Below, one piece after another: positions 52,923-62,769 of a stretch of 64,000 bases of DNA (the first letter of the stretch is position 1; the number at the start of each line of letters is the position of its first letter). The stretch is from NCBI GenBank assembly GCA_030323885.1, contig CM059193.1:90473825-90537824 (forward strand), in the 5' to 3' direction. A program made the translations under genes and the position numbers. The stretch is from Branchipolynoe longqiensis (Eukaryota; Annelida; Polychaeta; Phyllodocida; Polynoidae). The notes beneath the pieces were generated by a model that saw nothing but the letters and a program-made list of their open reading frames with translations, had not been told where the DNA came from and made no database searches.

Positions 52923-53555
52923 ATAGACCTATTTCAATGTTTACTAACATTGTGTATGCGTACGCAGCTTGGCTGCAGAACGAAGGCACACTGCCATTGA
53001 GCTTGCCGATACACGCAGTGCAAAACCTCAGTTTTAGTCAAAATGTTTTCTATATGATATCCAAGCGGTTTGCTTCGAAGTGTTGTAGTTTTAGAAATAT
53101 TTCACTTTTTCTCTATGAAGATTGCCCAAGGCCATTGACAATGCATTGAGTTTGCCGATACACACATTTCAAAATTAATAGAAATTCAGAACCCTAACCT
53201 TATAAATTTACTATAGTCTGTTTCTTGAATATGTTTTCTGTATGTATTCCGAACGGTTTGTCTCTAAGTGGTGTAATTTTAGAGATATTTCACTTTTTCT
53301 ATATGAAGACGGCCATTGACAATGCATTGACTCATTGAGTTTGCCAATACGCGCAGTTCAAAATGTCGAATTGTTTTCTGTATGTGTGGCAATCGGTTTG
53401 TTTCTAGTTGGCATGGTTTTAGAGATATTTCCCCTTTTCTCTATGAAGATTGTTCACAGCCATTGAGTTTGCAGTGTGACAGTGTGTTGTCCTGCAGCCA
53501 AGCAACGCGTGCACTTACCTAAATACCGATGCTGACGTCATATGAAATAGGTCTA
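52923..53555. mobile_element. TIR element with three internal tandem units
   Basis: Ends TAGACCTATTTCA and reverse complement, with inner matching words 'agcttggctgcag' / 'ctgcagccaagc'. The interior holds three diverged units of about 170 bp: 'ttgagtttgccgatacac', 'atgttttctgtatgt', 'cggtttg', 'tagagatatttcactttttc', 'tatgaaga', 'gccattgacaatgcattga'. A 70-aa ORF is a chance product. Confidence 0.65.
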
Positions 53556-53704
53556 TGCGTGTCAAGACGTCTTGTTTTACAAACACCAGTGAACTGAATG
53601 ATGAGTTGGCCTATTTGATCAAATTCTAAACTTACAAATGGTGTACCCTTTGATACCTCACACAAGATATATACACACACATAGGATCTCTCTCATATGA
53701 CCAT

Positions 53705-54020
53705 ATGTGGTGGCCGAATGGGTAGAGCGCAGACTTCCCATGTGGAAAGTTGGGAGTTTGAATCCCAGCTGAGTCAAAACGATGACTTATAAAATTGATT
53801 TGTGTCGCTACCTAGCCTCGTGTTCAGCATTAATAGGATAGGGAAAGGACTGGTTAGCTCAGATCAGGAAAATGTGACTGAGTGGGATGTGGGGCCATGG
53901 TGCTGGTGGCCTGGTCTCCGAGTGGGGCAGCACTATAAATGTGCGACGAGTGTCCACTGTCACAAGTTGGCGCCCATACTGATATGACCTTAGGTGTTGC
54001 CGGATGTAAAACTCCAACAA
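53705..54020 (+). mobile_element. SINE-A, full-length copy
   Basis: A box 'tggccgaatgggtagagcgc', B box 'ggagtttgaatcccag', body 'gacttataaaattgat', 'gcattaataggataggg', 'gagtggggcagcactataaa', tail 'atgtaaaactccaacaacc' with (CCAA)n. Confidence 0.85.
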
Positions 54021-54024
54021 CCAA

Positions 54025-54041
54025 CCAACCAATAATATATT

Positions 54042-54075
<34 letters not shown>

Positions 54076-54152
54076 ATTATATATATATAATTTCTATATA
54101 TATAAATATAAATTATATATATATTATATTATATATATATATATATATATCT
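54025..54152. repeat. (TA)n-rich microsatellite
   Basis: TA and TATATT runs over about 125 bp follow the SINE-A tail. Confidence 0.9.
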
Positions 54153-54291
54153 GACCTTCCGAACAGGTTTGGAGACAATAGTGACCATAGACAGCTGGTA
54201 TCAGGGTGGTCAGGAGCCACTGACTGAGGGCGCCATAGTGGCAGAAGAAGGAACTAACTCCTATGGCAGTAGGGTAGTAGGTAATGACTAA

Positions 54292-54637
54292 AGCCGTGTT
54301 TACACGGGGAATTGTGAAGCGAATTAGACAAAGCGATGTGTATGAAGCGAAGTAGTGGCGCGTTTACATGGACTGAGTTTGAAAGTGTGTCGGCACTGGG
54401 AACCAGCAGCCTTAGTGAGCCTGTAGCCGGCAAGTACTGCTATTTGTTTAGTCGCCGCCCAGGAACCAGCTGAATCGCTTCATATAAACCACCTCGAAAG
54501 GTGGTTTACATAAAGTGAATCATATGAAGTGAATTAGCCCTAATCCGCCTCAGAGTCGCGTTTACACGGCGAATGTGAGGCGAACTAGGCAAGGTGATTT
54601 ATATGAAGCGATTTAACTCTCCCGTGTAAACACGGCT
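54292..54637. mobile_element. MITE with TAA target duplication (PIF/Harbinger-like)
   Basis: The 346-bp element starts AGCCGTGTTTACACGGG and ends with its reverse complement. TAA flanks both sides (54289-54291 and 54638-54640). A 3-bp TWA duplication is typical of PIF/Harbinger. The interior repeats 'gaagcgaatta'-type words and the perfect palindromic 'ccacctcgaaaggtgg'. No transposase. Confidence 0.75.
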
Positions 54638-54789
54638 TAATATATAGAAGAGAACTGATAAGTGATAGTGGCTTTGTTTATATTCCCAATATATATATAC
54701 ATATATGCACCACCACATGACCCCCACCTCCTGACGGCGTTGGCGGGCATTTATGCACACACAAATGCACCTTTTTGTCGCTAAGTGCA

Positions 54790-55395
54790 TGGACACTACC
54801 CATATTGTCATATTACCATATTGCCATATTGTCATATTCCCATCGTCCCATATTCCCATAGCACCATATTGCCAGATTGTCATATTGTCATATTGCCATA
54901 TGGTCATATTCCCATATTGTTATATTGCTCCATTACAACATTGCCACATGGCCACATTACCACATTGCCACTTTGTCACATTGCCACATGTTCATGTTGT
55001 CATATTATCATATTATCATATTCCCATATCAAAATCTTGTCATATTGCATATTGTCATATTACAATCTTGTCATATTGCCATGATGACATATTGACATAT
55101 TGTCATATTACCATTTCACCATATGACCATATTGTCATATTTCTATATGGCCATTTGCCACATTGCCTTATTTCCATATTGCCATAATGTCATATTGCCA
55201 TATTGCCATATTGTCATATTACCATTTCACCATATGACCATATTGTCATATTACAATATTGTCATATTGCCATGTTGTCATACCACCATATTGCCATATT
55301 ACCATATTATCATTTCACCATATTCCCATATTGTCATATTTCTATCTGACCACATTGCCACATTGCCTTAATTCCATATTGCCATATTGCCACAT
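54790..55395 (+). repeat. 9-bp minisatellite CATATTGCC
   Basis: CATATTGCC, CATATTGTC and CATATTCCC alternate for 0.6 kb. Plus-strand ORFs read (HIAILPYCH)n and minus-strand (MTIWQYGN)n. They are artefacts. Confidence 0.95.
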
Positions 55396-55559
55396 GGCCT
55401 GCTGATGTCAGACTGATGAAGATTCATGGCGGGCAATGGGATGTCATTAACTGGGCGGCCATGAAGAAGCATACAGTGCGCGTTGTTAGCCGTGTAAGAA
55501 GGCTGGCTTGCCGTTAATTACACATTATTTACTCACCCCGACAGGTGGAGTGCCCTCAT
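55396..55559. other. Non-repetitive segment
   Basis: Balanced sequence with 'cttgccgttaattacac'; no recognised family or gene. Confidence 0.3.
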
Positions 55560-55980
55560 TACGGCCCGCACCGAATGGGGGGTGGGGTGGGGGTGGACGG
55601 CATCTTATGTGAGGGGAGAGCGGGGTGAGGGGGCAGGGGACGATGGTATGTTTTGTGGAAGGAGATGGGGACGGTAGGAGGTGGGAGGGGGAAGGGAGGG
55701 TTATCGTTTGTAGGGTGGAAGGTGGATTGGGGGTACGGGGGGGGGCTACTATATATTTTGGAGACGGGGAAGGGGGAGCGATGCCATCTTTTGTAGAGGG
55801 AGATGGGGAGAGGGGAGGGGAGGGAGGAAGGGGTAGGAGGGGGAGGGAGGGAGGGACACGCGATCTTTTGTAGACAAAGAAGGGGTAGGTGGAGGTGGAG
55901 TGGGGAGTGCGGTGTGGGGAGGGAAAGGGAGAGGTCGGGGAGGAGGGGGAGGGGAAAAGGGAGGGGTGGCTGGTAGAGGG
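55560..55980 (+). repeat. Polypurine (GGGAGA)-rich tract
   Basis: Plus strand dominated by GGGGA, GGAGG and GGGAG. The 167-aa minus-strand ORF is Pro/Ser/Leu-rich low complexity. Confidence 0.85.
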
Positions 55981-56095
55981 AGGTTAGGGGAAGGGAGAGC
56001 ATGATTTTAAACTGCGTTCTGACTTTAAGCGACAGGCTCCCCGTTGTGTTAAATGTAGACATTTAATTGTTTAATTAGCTAAATATATGTTTACT

Positions 56096-56595
56096 NNNNN
56101 NNNNNNNNNNNNNNNNNNNNNNNNNNNNNNNNNNNNNNNNNNNNNNNNNNNNNNNNNNNNNNNNNNNNNNNNNNNNNNNNNNNNNNNNNNNNNNNNNNNN
56201 NNNNNNNNNNNNNNNNNNNNNNNNNNNNNNNNNNNNNNNNNNNNNNNNNNNNNNNNNNNNNNNNNNNNNNNNNNNNNNNNNNNNNNNNNNNNNNNNNNNN
56301 NNNNNNNNNNNNNNNNNNNNNNNNNNNNNNNNNNNNNNNNNNNNNNNNNNNNNNNNNNNNNNNNNNNNNNNNNNNNNNNNNNNNNNNNNNNNNNNNNNNN
56401 NNNNNNNNNNNNNNNNNNNNNNNNNNNNNNNNNNNNNNNNNNNNNNNNNNNNNNNNNNNNNNNNNNNNNNNNNNNNNNNNNNNNNNNNNNNNNNNNNNNN
56501 NNNNNNNNNNNNNNNNNNNNNNNNNNNNNNNNNNNNNNNNNNNNNNNNNNNNNNNNNNNNNNNNNNNNNNNNNNNNNNNNNNNNNNNNNNNNNNN
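56096..56595. other. Assembly gap (500 N)
   Basis: Exactly 500 N; probably a gap of unknown size. ORFs crossing it are meaningless. Confidence 1.
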
Positions 56596-58190
56596 TCCAT
56601 CACCACCCTCCTCCCATCACTGCCCTCCCTCCATCACCACCCTCTCCCTCACCACCTCCGTCACCACCCTCCCTAACATATCTCCAGCTCACAACCTACA
56701 ACATACCCCTTCTCCCCTCTTCTATCCATTCCCCTACTCCTATCAGCATCCCCGTCCCACTCCCCCCTCGCCGCTCCCTGGCAGCTCTCCTACTCCCTTC
56801 CCTGAACCTCCCTCCTCCTCCACTTCATACGGCTCTCTCTTCCCTACCCTTCTCCCCTCCCGTCCTGTCATATCCCCAGCTACCCCTGCTCTCTCTCCTC
56901 CCGTCCATGCCCATCCTCCCTTCTCCCCTCCACCTCCACCCCCATCCACCTCCCCTTCCCCCTCCTCCTCTCCACCCTCCCTCCCCCTCCCCCTCCCCTT
57001 CCCCCCTCCCATTCCCATCCCCCTGCCCACTCTCCTACCCCTCATCTCGCTCCTCCCGTCCATCACTCCTCCACCCCCCCTCATCTCCCCATCTATCTCC
57101 CCCCACCCTCCCCTCACTCCCTTTCTCCTACCCCTTCTCTCCCCCTCCCTCCCCCTTCCCCTTCCCCTCCGCCTCCTATTCCCCCCCTCCCCCTTCGCCT
57201 CCCCTACCATTCCTCTCCCACCTGCCGTCCCGTCCCACCCTCCCTTCCCTTCCCCCCCTCACCCCTCGGCTACCTCCCTCCTCCCCCCCCCCCCCCTCAC
57301 CTCCTCCCATCATCGCCACTCCCTCCTCCCTCCACCTCCATCCCCGTTTCCCTCCTTCCTAAAAACCCACAAACCACTCTCCGCCTCACCCCCCTCTCCC
57401 TCTCTTCCTCTCCCCCTCTCCCCCTCTCCCCTCTCCCCCAATCCCCCTCTCCCCCTATGGGCCTCTCCCGCGCGAGCGGTTACTATGTCACAAATGGTCC
57501 CCCTTTCACATACACAGAATATATTCGCGCTGAATCACCCATGTGCCGGTATGAATTTTACAGCATGAAAAGTGAGGGGGGGGACTCCCCCCCCCCTTCC
57601 ATCCTCTTCCCCTCCTGCCCCCTCCGCCCCCTCCCGCTCCGCCCCTCCGCACCACTTCCGCTCTTTTCTGCCCCCTACCGCCGACCTCTCTCCGCTCCGC
57701 CCCCACCCCTCCATCCCCTGCTACCACCTCCTTCATTCCCCCCTTCCACCCCTGCGTCTCTCCGCTTCCCCCTCTAATTCCTCCCTCCCCATTCCCCCTC
57801 CCCCTCTTCCCTCCTCCTCCACCTCCTCCCCCCCCCCCTCCTCCCTCCCTGCTTCCTCCCCTCCTCCTTCCCCACTCCTGCTCATCTCCCCCTCCCCTGC
57901 TCCCTCCCCCTGCCCCCCGCCATCTCCCTCCCCCCTCTCCCCTCCACCTTCCTCCCTCGTCCCCCCTCCTCTCCCACTTCCCCTCCTCTCTGGCGTCACA
58001 CCCGTCGCAACAGAGAACCACCACCTTATTTGTCTCTTCCATCGCCACAATAGAGGACCACCCCCCGTTCCCACCACCCCTCCCACCCTCCCACCCTCCC
58101 ACCCTCCCTCCCTCCCATCCCTCCCTCCCTCCCCCTCCCACCCTCTCTCCCTCCACACCCTCACTCCCTCCCACCCTCTCTCCCTCCCCT
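56596..58190 (+). repeat. Polypyrimidine (CCCTCC)-rich tract
   Basis: Plus strand dominated by CCCTCC, CCTCCC and CCACC, with a less biased island at 57470-57575 and another near 57990-58060. All long ORFs on either strand are Pro/Ser or Gly/Glu/Arg low complexity. Purine and pyrimidine strands swap relative to 55560-55980 on the other side of the gap. Confidence 0.85.
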
Positions 58191-58506
58191 CACCTTTTGC
58201 TGTTGTCGTATTCCTCGCCCAACAATGGTTGTCCAACAATAAAACCAAATGCTCTTAATCCCAACTCACCAAACGTTACAATTCGGTCATTTGTACCAGA
58301 CACGGTGACCGAATCGATAGAACGCAGGCTTCCCATGCTGAAGGTCAGGAGCTCGATTCCCAGTCGAGTCAAATCAATACTTTATTAAGTAATATGTGTC
58401 GTAACCTAGCCAGGCGCTCAGCATTAATATGATAGGGCAAGGACTGGTTGGTGCAGTGTCAGCATGATGCGCGAGAAGGAAGAACAGAGGCGGAGGTGGG
58501 AAAACT

Positions 58507-58528
58507 GAGGCGTTTATTGTGACGCCTC
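58507..58528 (-). terminator. Polyadenylation signal in a hairpin
   Basis: On the minus strand GAGGCGT-cacaataa-ACGCCTC forms a 7-bp stem with AATAAA in the loop and stem edge. The mini-element keeps AATAAA (39182-39187) with a weaker stem. Confidence 0.6.
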
Positions 58529-59446
58529 GGGCAACATACAGAGAAACAGTGAAATAACAATAATGACAAAGTAAGGTACAAACAGGGTAACTGAGGAGGT
58601 AAACAGGCTGAGGAGGCAGAGCAATACAGGGGGCTCATGAGGAGCAGGGGGCTCGCGAGGAGCAAAGAGTCAGGGGCTCATGAGGAGCAGAGGATAAATA
58701 GTGAGGGGCTCATAAGGAGCAGTGTAATAATGAGGATAAAGGGCTCAGAAGGAGCTGGTAAGAGAGTCAGTGTGGGGCTCAGATGGGTAACGGGGAAGAG
58801 AGGTAAATAAGGAAAGGATAAAATGATGATGAGCGGAGTAGCTAAGGAGCAGAGTTCAAAAGTCAGTGGAGTGAGGGGGTGCCGAGGAGCCCTCCACCAA
58901 AAGTAGGAGAGGGCTTGAGGCGCGCCCGAGGTGATGATCCGAGGCGGGGGTCCGGGGGTGGAGGTCTGGGCGGAGAAAGCTGGCGGCGCGCCCGAGGCGG
59001 AGCAGGTGGGGCGGGCCGGCCGAGCGGTGGGCCGTGTCGGGGGTCAGGCTCCCTCTCGGGGCGGGAAGTGTCAGGGGCCTGCATCGACAGGGAGCGGGCG
59101 GCCAAAAAAGGGAAGGCCCGCTCCTTGGCGGGATCCGGTGAGGAGGTCCGACCAGGGTCGATCAGGGGGGCAGCGAACTCCTCGGGGCTGGATGGGGTGG
59201 TGGTCGGGGTCTGGGCGGAGTTGAAGGCGGTGTCGTGAGGATCGGTGGCAGAGGGTTCCTCCTGAGGCTGGGCTGGGATGCGGTCCGAGGTGTGATGCCC
59301 GAGGTGATGATCCTCGGCTGGGGCTTGGCGGCGCTGCGTTCGATGGTCACTGGGAGGTTGTCGGCTGGGCTTGCGGGGCTGTCGGCAGTGGTGGGGGTGA
59401 GGCGCCGGAGGGGTCCCCCCGGGCCGGCCGGGGGGAGGCCGGCGGA

Positions 59447-60619
59447 TCAAAAATCCGCCGAGGTGGGGGGGGTCTGGCGCTCACGGGCTTGCTTGGTGAT
59501 GCAGTCGGCCTCGGAGTGCATAGTGAGTACGCGCCTCACGTTTGCGCAGTAGGCGCATGCGTGACGGCGCTTGTCCCCCGCCTCGCCGTGGGCTTCCCCG
59601 ACGGAAGCCCGATCGCACGAGGCGGGGTCTCGGTTCCAGGCCGGGCAGGGAGCCCCGTGAGTGAGCCTGTCGTAGGCGACTCGGGCGTCGACTTGGACTC
59701 GGGTGAAGTGGGGGGCTCGGTGTGGAGGGTCGAGTTGGCGGGGTGCGATGGCGGTAGTCTGCTGAGGTGGCATGGCTATACATTCGACCCTAAGGAGGTT
59801 CAGGGCCACTGGGTCGTGCCACCCGTGGGGGAGTCGGCCGTCCGCGATCCAAGTAAACACCGTCTCGGAATAATGGCGGACGGTCGCCCACGGGTAGACG
59901 AGGTGATCCTGGAGGACGGTGAGGATGTGGTGATGTAGTCCGGGGGCGGAGTGGGCGGGGAAGTCGGGGTGGTTGATGAGGGAGAGAAGGGCGAGGTTGT
60001 ACTCGTCCTTCGTCGCTTCTCCCCTCTTCACCGACTTCCTCTCCGCCCCCCTCTGCACAAGGTCACAAGGAAAGACATAATCGGCCGGGATACCTTGCCG
60101 CCTCACTGAGTGGCGCGCCTCGGCGGAGGCCAAGATCTCCCTGACGGCGTCGGCTGCGGATACCGGGGTGTGCTGTGCAGGCTCCTGGTGGTAGGCCGGG
60201 GATGTCGGCAGGGGAGCATGGCCGCCGATGTGCTGATACCGCTCGTACTGCGGATGGGCGGCTCCCGGCAGGGCTGCTGGCGGCGGCGGCGGCGGCCTGG
60301 GACCCACCGAGGCGCGCGCCCGAGGTGTGGCGGCCGGGGCGGCCCGATGTCTGGGCGCGGGGGAGGGCGCCTCGGCGGTGGGCCGCGCCTCCCCGTTCTG
60401 CATGTCGTCGATCCGTGCGTGTAGGTCCCGTTGATCCAGCCGCATGCGCTTTAGCTCCTCCAGGATGGCGTCGATGCCCGAGGCGTGTGAGGTGCCCGGC
60501 GGTGAGGGGGTCGCCGGGGCGGTGGGGGATGACTCGCCCCGCCTCGGGGTTGTAGCCGGTCCCGGGGTGCCGTGGGCGGCCGCCCGTGCGCCCTTTCGTC
60601 CTTTTCCCTTTCCTGGCAT
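59447..60619 (-). CDS. Gag-like protein of the 58466-60911 element
   Basis: A 390-aa ORF with start near the element's TATA (ATG about 100 bp downstream). Residues 1-20 are basic (MPGKGKGRKGARAAAHG). About 48-75 is a probable coiled coil ('IDAILEELKRMRLDQRDLHA'). About 76-165 is a Pro/Ala-rich linker. About 165-310 is a folded region ('DYVFPCDLVQRG', 'YNLALLSLINHPDF', 'VRHYSETVFTWIADGRL', 'WHDPVALNLLRVECIAM'). About 335-380 has a Cys/His cluster ('CPAWNRDPASC', 'RRHACAYCANV', 'TMHSEADC') resembling zinc-binding ends of DIRS/Ngaro ORF1. Likely role: particle or nucleoprotein assembly around element RNA. It has no internal stop and could be expressed. The stop lies in a hairpin (59441-59459). 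Family assignment is from motif style. Confidence 0.65.
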   Translation of the reverse strand: MPGKGKGRKGARAAAHGTPGPATTPRRGESSPTAPATPSPPGTSHASGIDAILEELKRMRLDQRDLHARIDDMQNGEARPTAEAPSPAPRHRAAPAATPRARASVGPRPPPPPPAALPGAAHPQYERYQHIGGHAPLPTSPAYHQEPAQHTPVSAADAVREILASAEARHSVRRQGIPADYVFPCDLVQRGAERKSVKRGEATKDEYNLALLSLINHPDFPAHSAPGLHHHILTVLQDHLVYPWATVRHYSETVFTWIADGRLPHGWHDPVALNLLRVECIAMPPQQTTAIAPRQLDPPHRAPHFTRVQVDARVAYDRLTHGAPCPAWNRDPASCDRASVGEAHGEAGDKRRHACAYCANVRRVLTMHSEADCITKQARERQTPPTSADF

Positions 60620-60715
60620 AGTGTAGAGGTCCGAGGTGAGCCAAAAAGAAGAAGAAGGGGCAGAGAGCTGGAAGGCGGCTGGAGGCTGAGTGCCTGAGGG
60701 AGGCCGGCGGGCGGC

Positions 60716-60723
60716 CTTATAAG
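60716..60723 (-). promoter_or_regulatory. TATA-like element of the gag-only retroelement
   Basis: On the minus strand 'cttataaggccgcccgccgg' is identical at 38840-38859 in the mini-element. Its position about 100 bp upstream of the gag ATG and its conservation between an ORF-bearing and an ORF-less copy support promoter function. Confidence 0.6.
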
Positions 60724-61070
60724 GGGGGAAGTGAGCAGAGGCAGGAGGGGGGTGAGTCGCTCAGGGCCGGGGGGAGGTGAGCAGTGGCGGGGGTGAGTCG
60801 CTCAGGGGCGGGGGGAGGTGAGCAGTGGCAGGAGGGGGGGGTGAGTCGCTCAGGGCCGGGTGAGTCGTTCTCCCTCCCCTCGCATCAAACGAAATGCTTC
60901 GCATTACGACCAATGTGACTGTGTGGGATATCAGGTCATTGTACCGACGGCAATGTCTCCCAGTGGGGCAGCACTATCTCAGTGTCTTAGTATGAGTGTA
61001 CCCTGACATAAGTTGGTACCCATCCTGATATCACCGTAGTTGTTACCAGGACGTAAAACCTTACAAAAAC

Positions 61071-61395
61071 AGATATCTAAGTTATAAATGTCTGTGTAAC
61101 ACAATATATGCTCGGGCAATTTGGTCATGTCCTTAGATACTCACGATATTCTAAATTCTACATTTGTGTAACAGTTGCTAGTGCAATTCAAGCATCCACT
61201 TGTATCCTCTACATCATCTAAGTTCTACACTCTATGTGTAGTGCAACATATGCACACACAACGGCTTACATCCTCTACGTCTTCTAAGTTCTACAAATTA
61301 TGTATAGGACAACATCTGCACACAATTTGGTTATCCTCTACATCTTCTAAGTTCTTCACCACTTGTGTACCATAACACCTGCATACGCAGATCGC
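61071..61395 (+). repeat. Diverged tandem repeat of about 74 bp
   Basis: 'tcctctacatcttctaagtt', 'tgtgta' and 'caacatctgcacac' recur four to five times with divergence growing to the left. Confidence 0.75.
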
Positions 61396-61629
61396 TCAGT
61401 GTGCACATATCTTCGGGAGGTTTGGCTACCAGAGGATTGTGGGAAGCGTAGGCAGGAAAGCAGCTTCCGCTGAGTAGATTCGCGCATCATAGCACCGGCT
61501 GGAGATCGGGTTGGAGCTGCGACTGGTGTATGTATACACGATGGGACAGGAACCTGTGTGTGTGCTTGGAGATTGCGTGGTGGGGATGTAGAAGGGTGCT
61601 AGTGTTGGTATGTATGAGGGTGGAGATAA

Positions 61630-62065
61630 TGCTTGTGTGTGTTTGGCTGTTTGTGTTTGGGTGGAGAGTGTACTGTGAAAATGGAGGCTGTAGGGATATG
61701 GGAGGTCAGGAAATACATGTGTTTGGAGAGTGTACTGTGTAAATGGAGGCTGTAGGCCATACATGTGTTTGGAGAGTGTACTGTGAACATGGAGGCTGTA
61801 GGGATACGGGAGGTCAGGACGTACATGTGTTTGGAGAGTACTGTGAACATGGAGGCTGTAGGGATATGGGAGGTCAGGACATACATCTGTTTGGAGAGTG
61901 TACTGTGAACATGGAGGATGTAGGGATATGGGAGGTCAGGACGTACATGTGTTTGGAGAGTGTACTGTGAAAATGGAGGCTGTAGGGATATGGGAGGTCA
62001 GGAAATACATATGTTTGGAGAGTGTACTGTGAAAATGGAGGATCTAGGACATACATGTGTTTGGA
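61630..62065 (+). repeat. 62-bp minisatellite (about 7 units)
   Basis: 'gtttggagagtgtactgtga', 'acatggaggctgtagggat' and 'atgggaggtcagga' repeat; 'gtttgg' spacing is 62, 60, 62 and 62 bp, with two 46-bp units lacking 'gggatatgggaggtca'. ORFs on both strands are artefacts. Confidence 0.9.
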
Positions 62066-62084
62066 GAGTGTTGCGTTAAGATAT

Positions 62085-62402
62085 GAAAAGTCCAGGCGCA
62101 AAACCCTGTAAATGCCAATTCAAGAATTGAGGTAAACAGTGGAATCAAACCTTCAAAAAGCTTATTTTGTTGCGTGCCTACTTTTTCTTTATTCATTGCT
62201 CCATAATAATGCCATCACAAGAAAAGTGGAATTATTGAGAATTACAATTATTTTCATTTAACAATCTGTTATTTTAACTGAATCTTTGGATTGGCGTTTA
62301 GTTTGTTTGTTGTTTGTTTGTTTGTTGTTGTTTTACGTCCTAGCAACATCTAAGGTCATATCAGGACGGCGGGCGTTTAGTGGTTTGGCGACTGAACTCT
62401 TC
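62085..62402. mobile_element. MITE 'AAGAGTTCAG', copy 3, carrying a nested SINE fragment
   Basis: 'gaaaagtccaggcgcaaaac', 'gtggaatcaaaccttcaaaa' and 'gaaaagtggaattattgaga' match the other two copies. The right TIR is interrupted at 62303-62371 by a SINE-A fragment. Confidence 0.8.
62303..62371 (-). mobile_element. SINE-A 3' fragment with target-site duplication
   Basis: A 69-bp inverted SINE-A tail ('tttacgtcctagcaacatct', 'aaggtcatatcaggacgg') with a T-rich (TTTG)n start. It is flanked by GGCGTTTAGT at 62293-62302 and 62372-62381, a perfect 10-bp duplication. Confidence 0.85.
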
Positions 62403-62650
62403 ATAAATTTAAGGGAATACTGAGTCAATTTAATAGAATCTGTTATTGCCAAAGCGTATGGTGCCATAGATTTATGGTGCATGCCAAAATTAATTTGACT
62501 TGTTTGCACTTCAAATATCTCAAAAGTTAACAATTTAAAATAAAAGTTACTTCAAACGAAAGTAACGTAGATTACAACAATCAATCTAATGTATTTATCT
62601 CAGAAAATGTCAGAAACTCGAAACCATCGGACTTTGCAACTATTAGAGAT
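62400..62650 (+). repeat. Dispersed repeat, copy
   Basis: 'cttgtttgcacttcaaatat', 'aacaatttaaaataaaagtt' and 'aatgtatttatctcagaaaa' match 39451-39710 and, inverted, 49850-50060. Confidence 0.6.
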
Positions 62651-62769
62651 GCTAACGCCAACAGGACCTACTTTTAGTGTTCACCATATGGAGGGTTGAA
62701 ATGCTACTCACGACTATGTGTGACAGAGAGGGCCTTGCGTCCAATTACAAGGCTTATTATATCCCCACA

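Larger units (their letters stand above)
58466..60911 (-). mobile_element. Gag-only retroelement, DIRS/Ngaro-like or novel
   Basis: A 2446-bp element on the minus strand. Its 5' end reads GGTCGTAATGCGAAGCATTT, with an AATGC-GAA-GCATT hairpin, then CGTTTGATGCGAGG. Its 3' end is 'ccttctcgcgcatc'. GATGCG near the 5' end and CGCATC at the 3' end form an asymmetric inverted repeat. In order it holds 40-bp leader repeats (60750-60862), TATAAGG (about 60717-60723), a gag-like ORF (60619-59447), a GC-rich segment, a 3' UTR with GCTCATGAGGAGC-type repeats (58630-58720) and AATAAA in a hairpin (58507-58528). No RT, RNase H or recombinase fits the remaining space, so it is non-autonomous. There is no target duplication. 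Its deleted relative is at 38609-39234. Confidence 0.75.
58300..61070 (+). mobile_element. SINE-A split by a gag-only retroelement
   Basis: Left part 58300-58465 (head 'cggtgaccgaatcgatagaa', B box 'gagctcgattcccag', to 'gtgcagtgtcagcat'). Right part 60912-61065 ('aatgtgactgtgtgggatat' to 'taccaggacgtaaaacc'). Removing 58466-60911 gives the normal SINE-A order 'gtgtcagcat-aatgtgactg'. Confidence 0.85.

Noticed and set aside
56087..57568. 493-aa ORF
   Set aside because: A third of it is the N gap and the rest is a polypyrimidine tract.
58863..59450. 195-aa Pro/Arg ORF after gag
   Set aside because: No domain; it begins at a non-ATG codon in very GC-rich DNA where other frames are also open. 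Kept only as a speculative frameshift product.
58466..60911. Canonical Helitron
   Set aside because: Absence of duplication and a terminal hairpin fit, but neither end has TC or CTRR, the target is T^A in both orientations, and the ORF is gag-like, not Rep/helicase.
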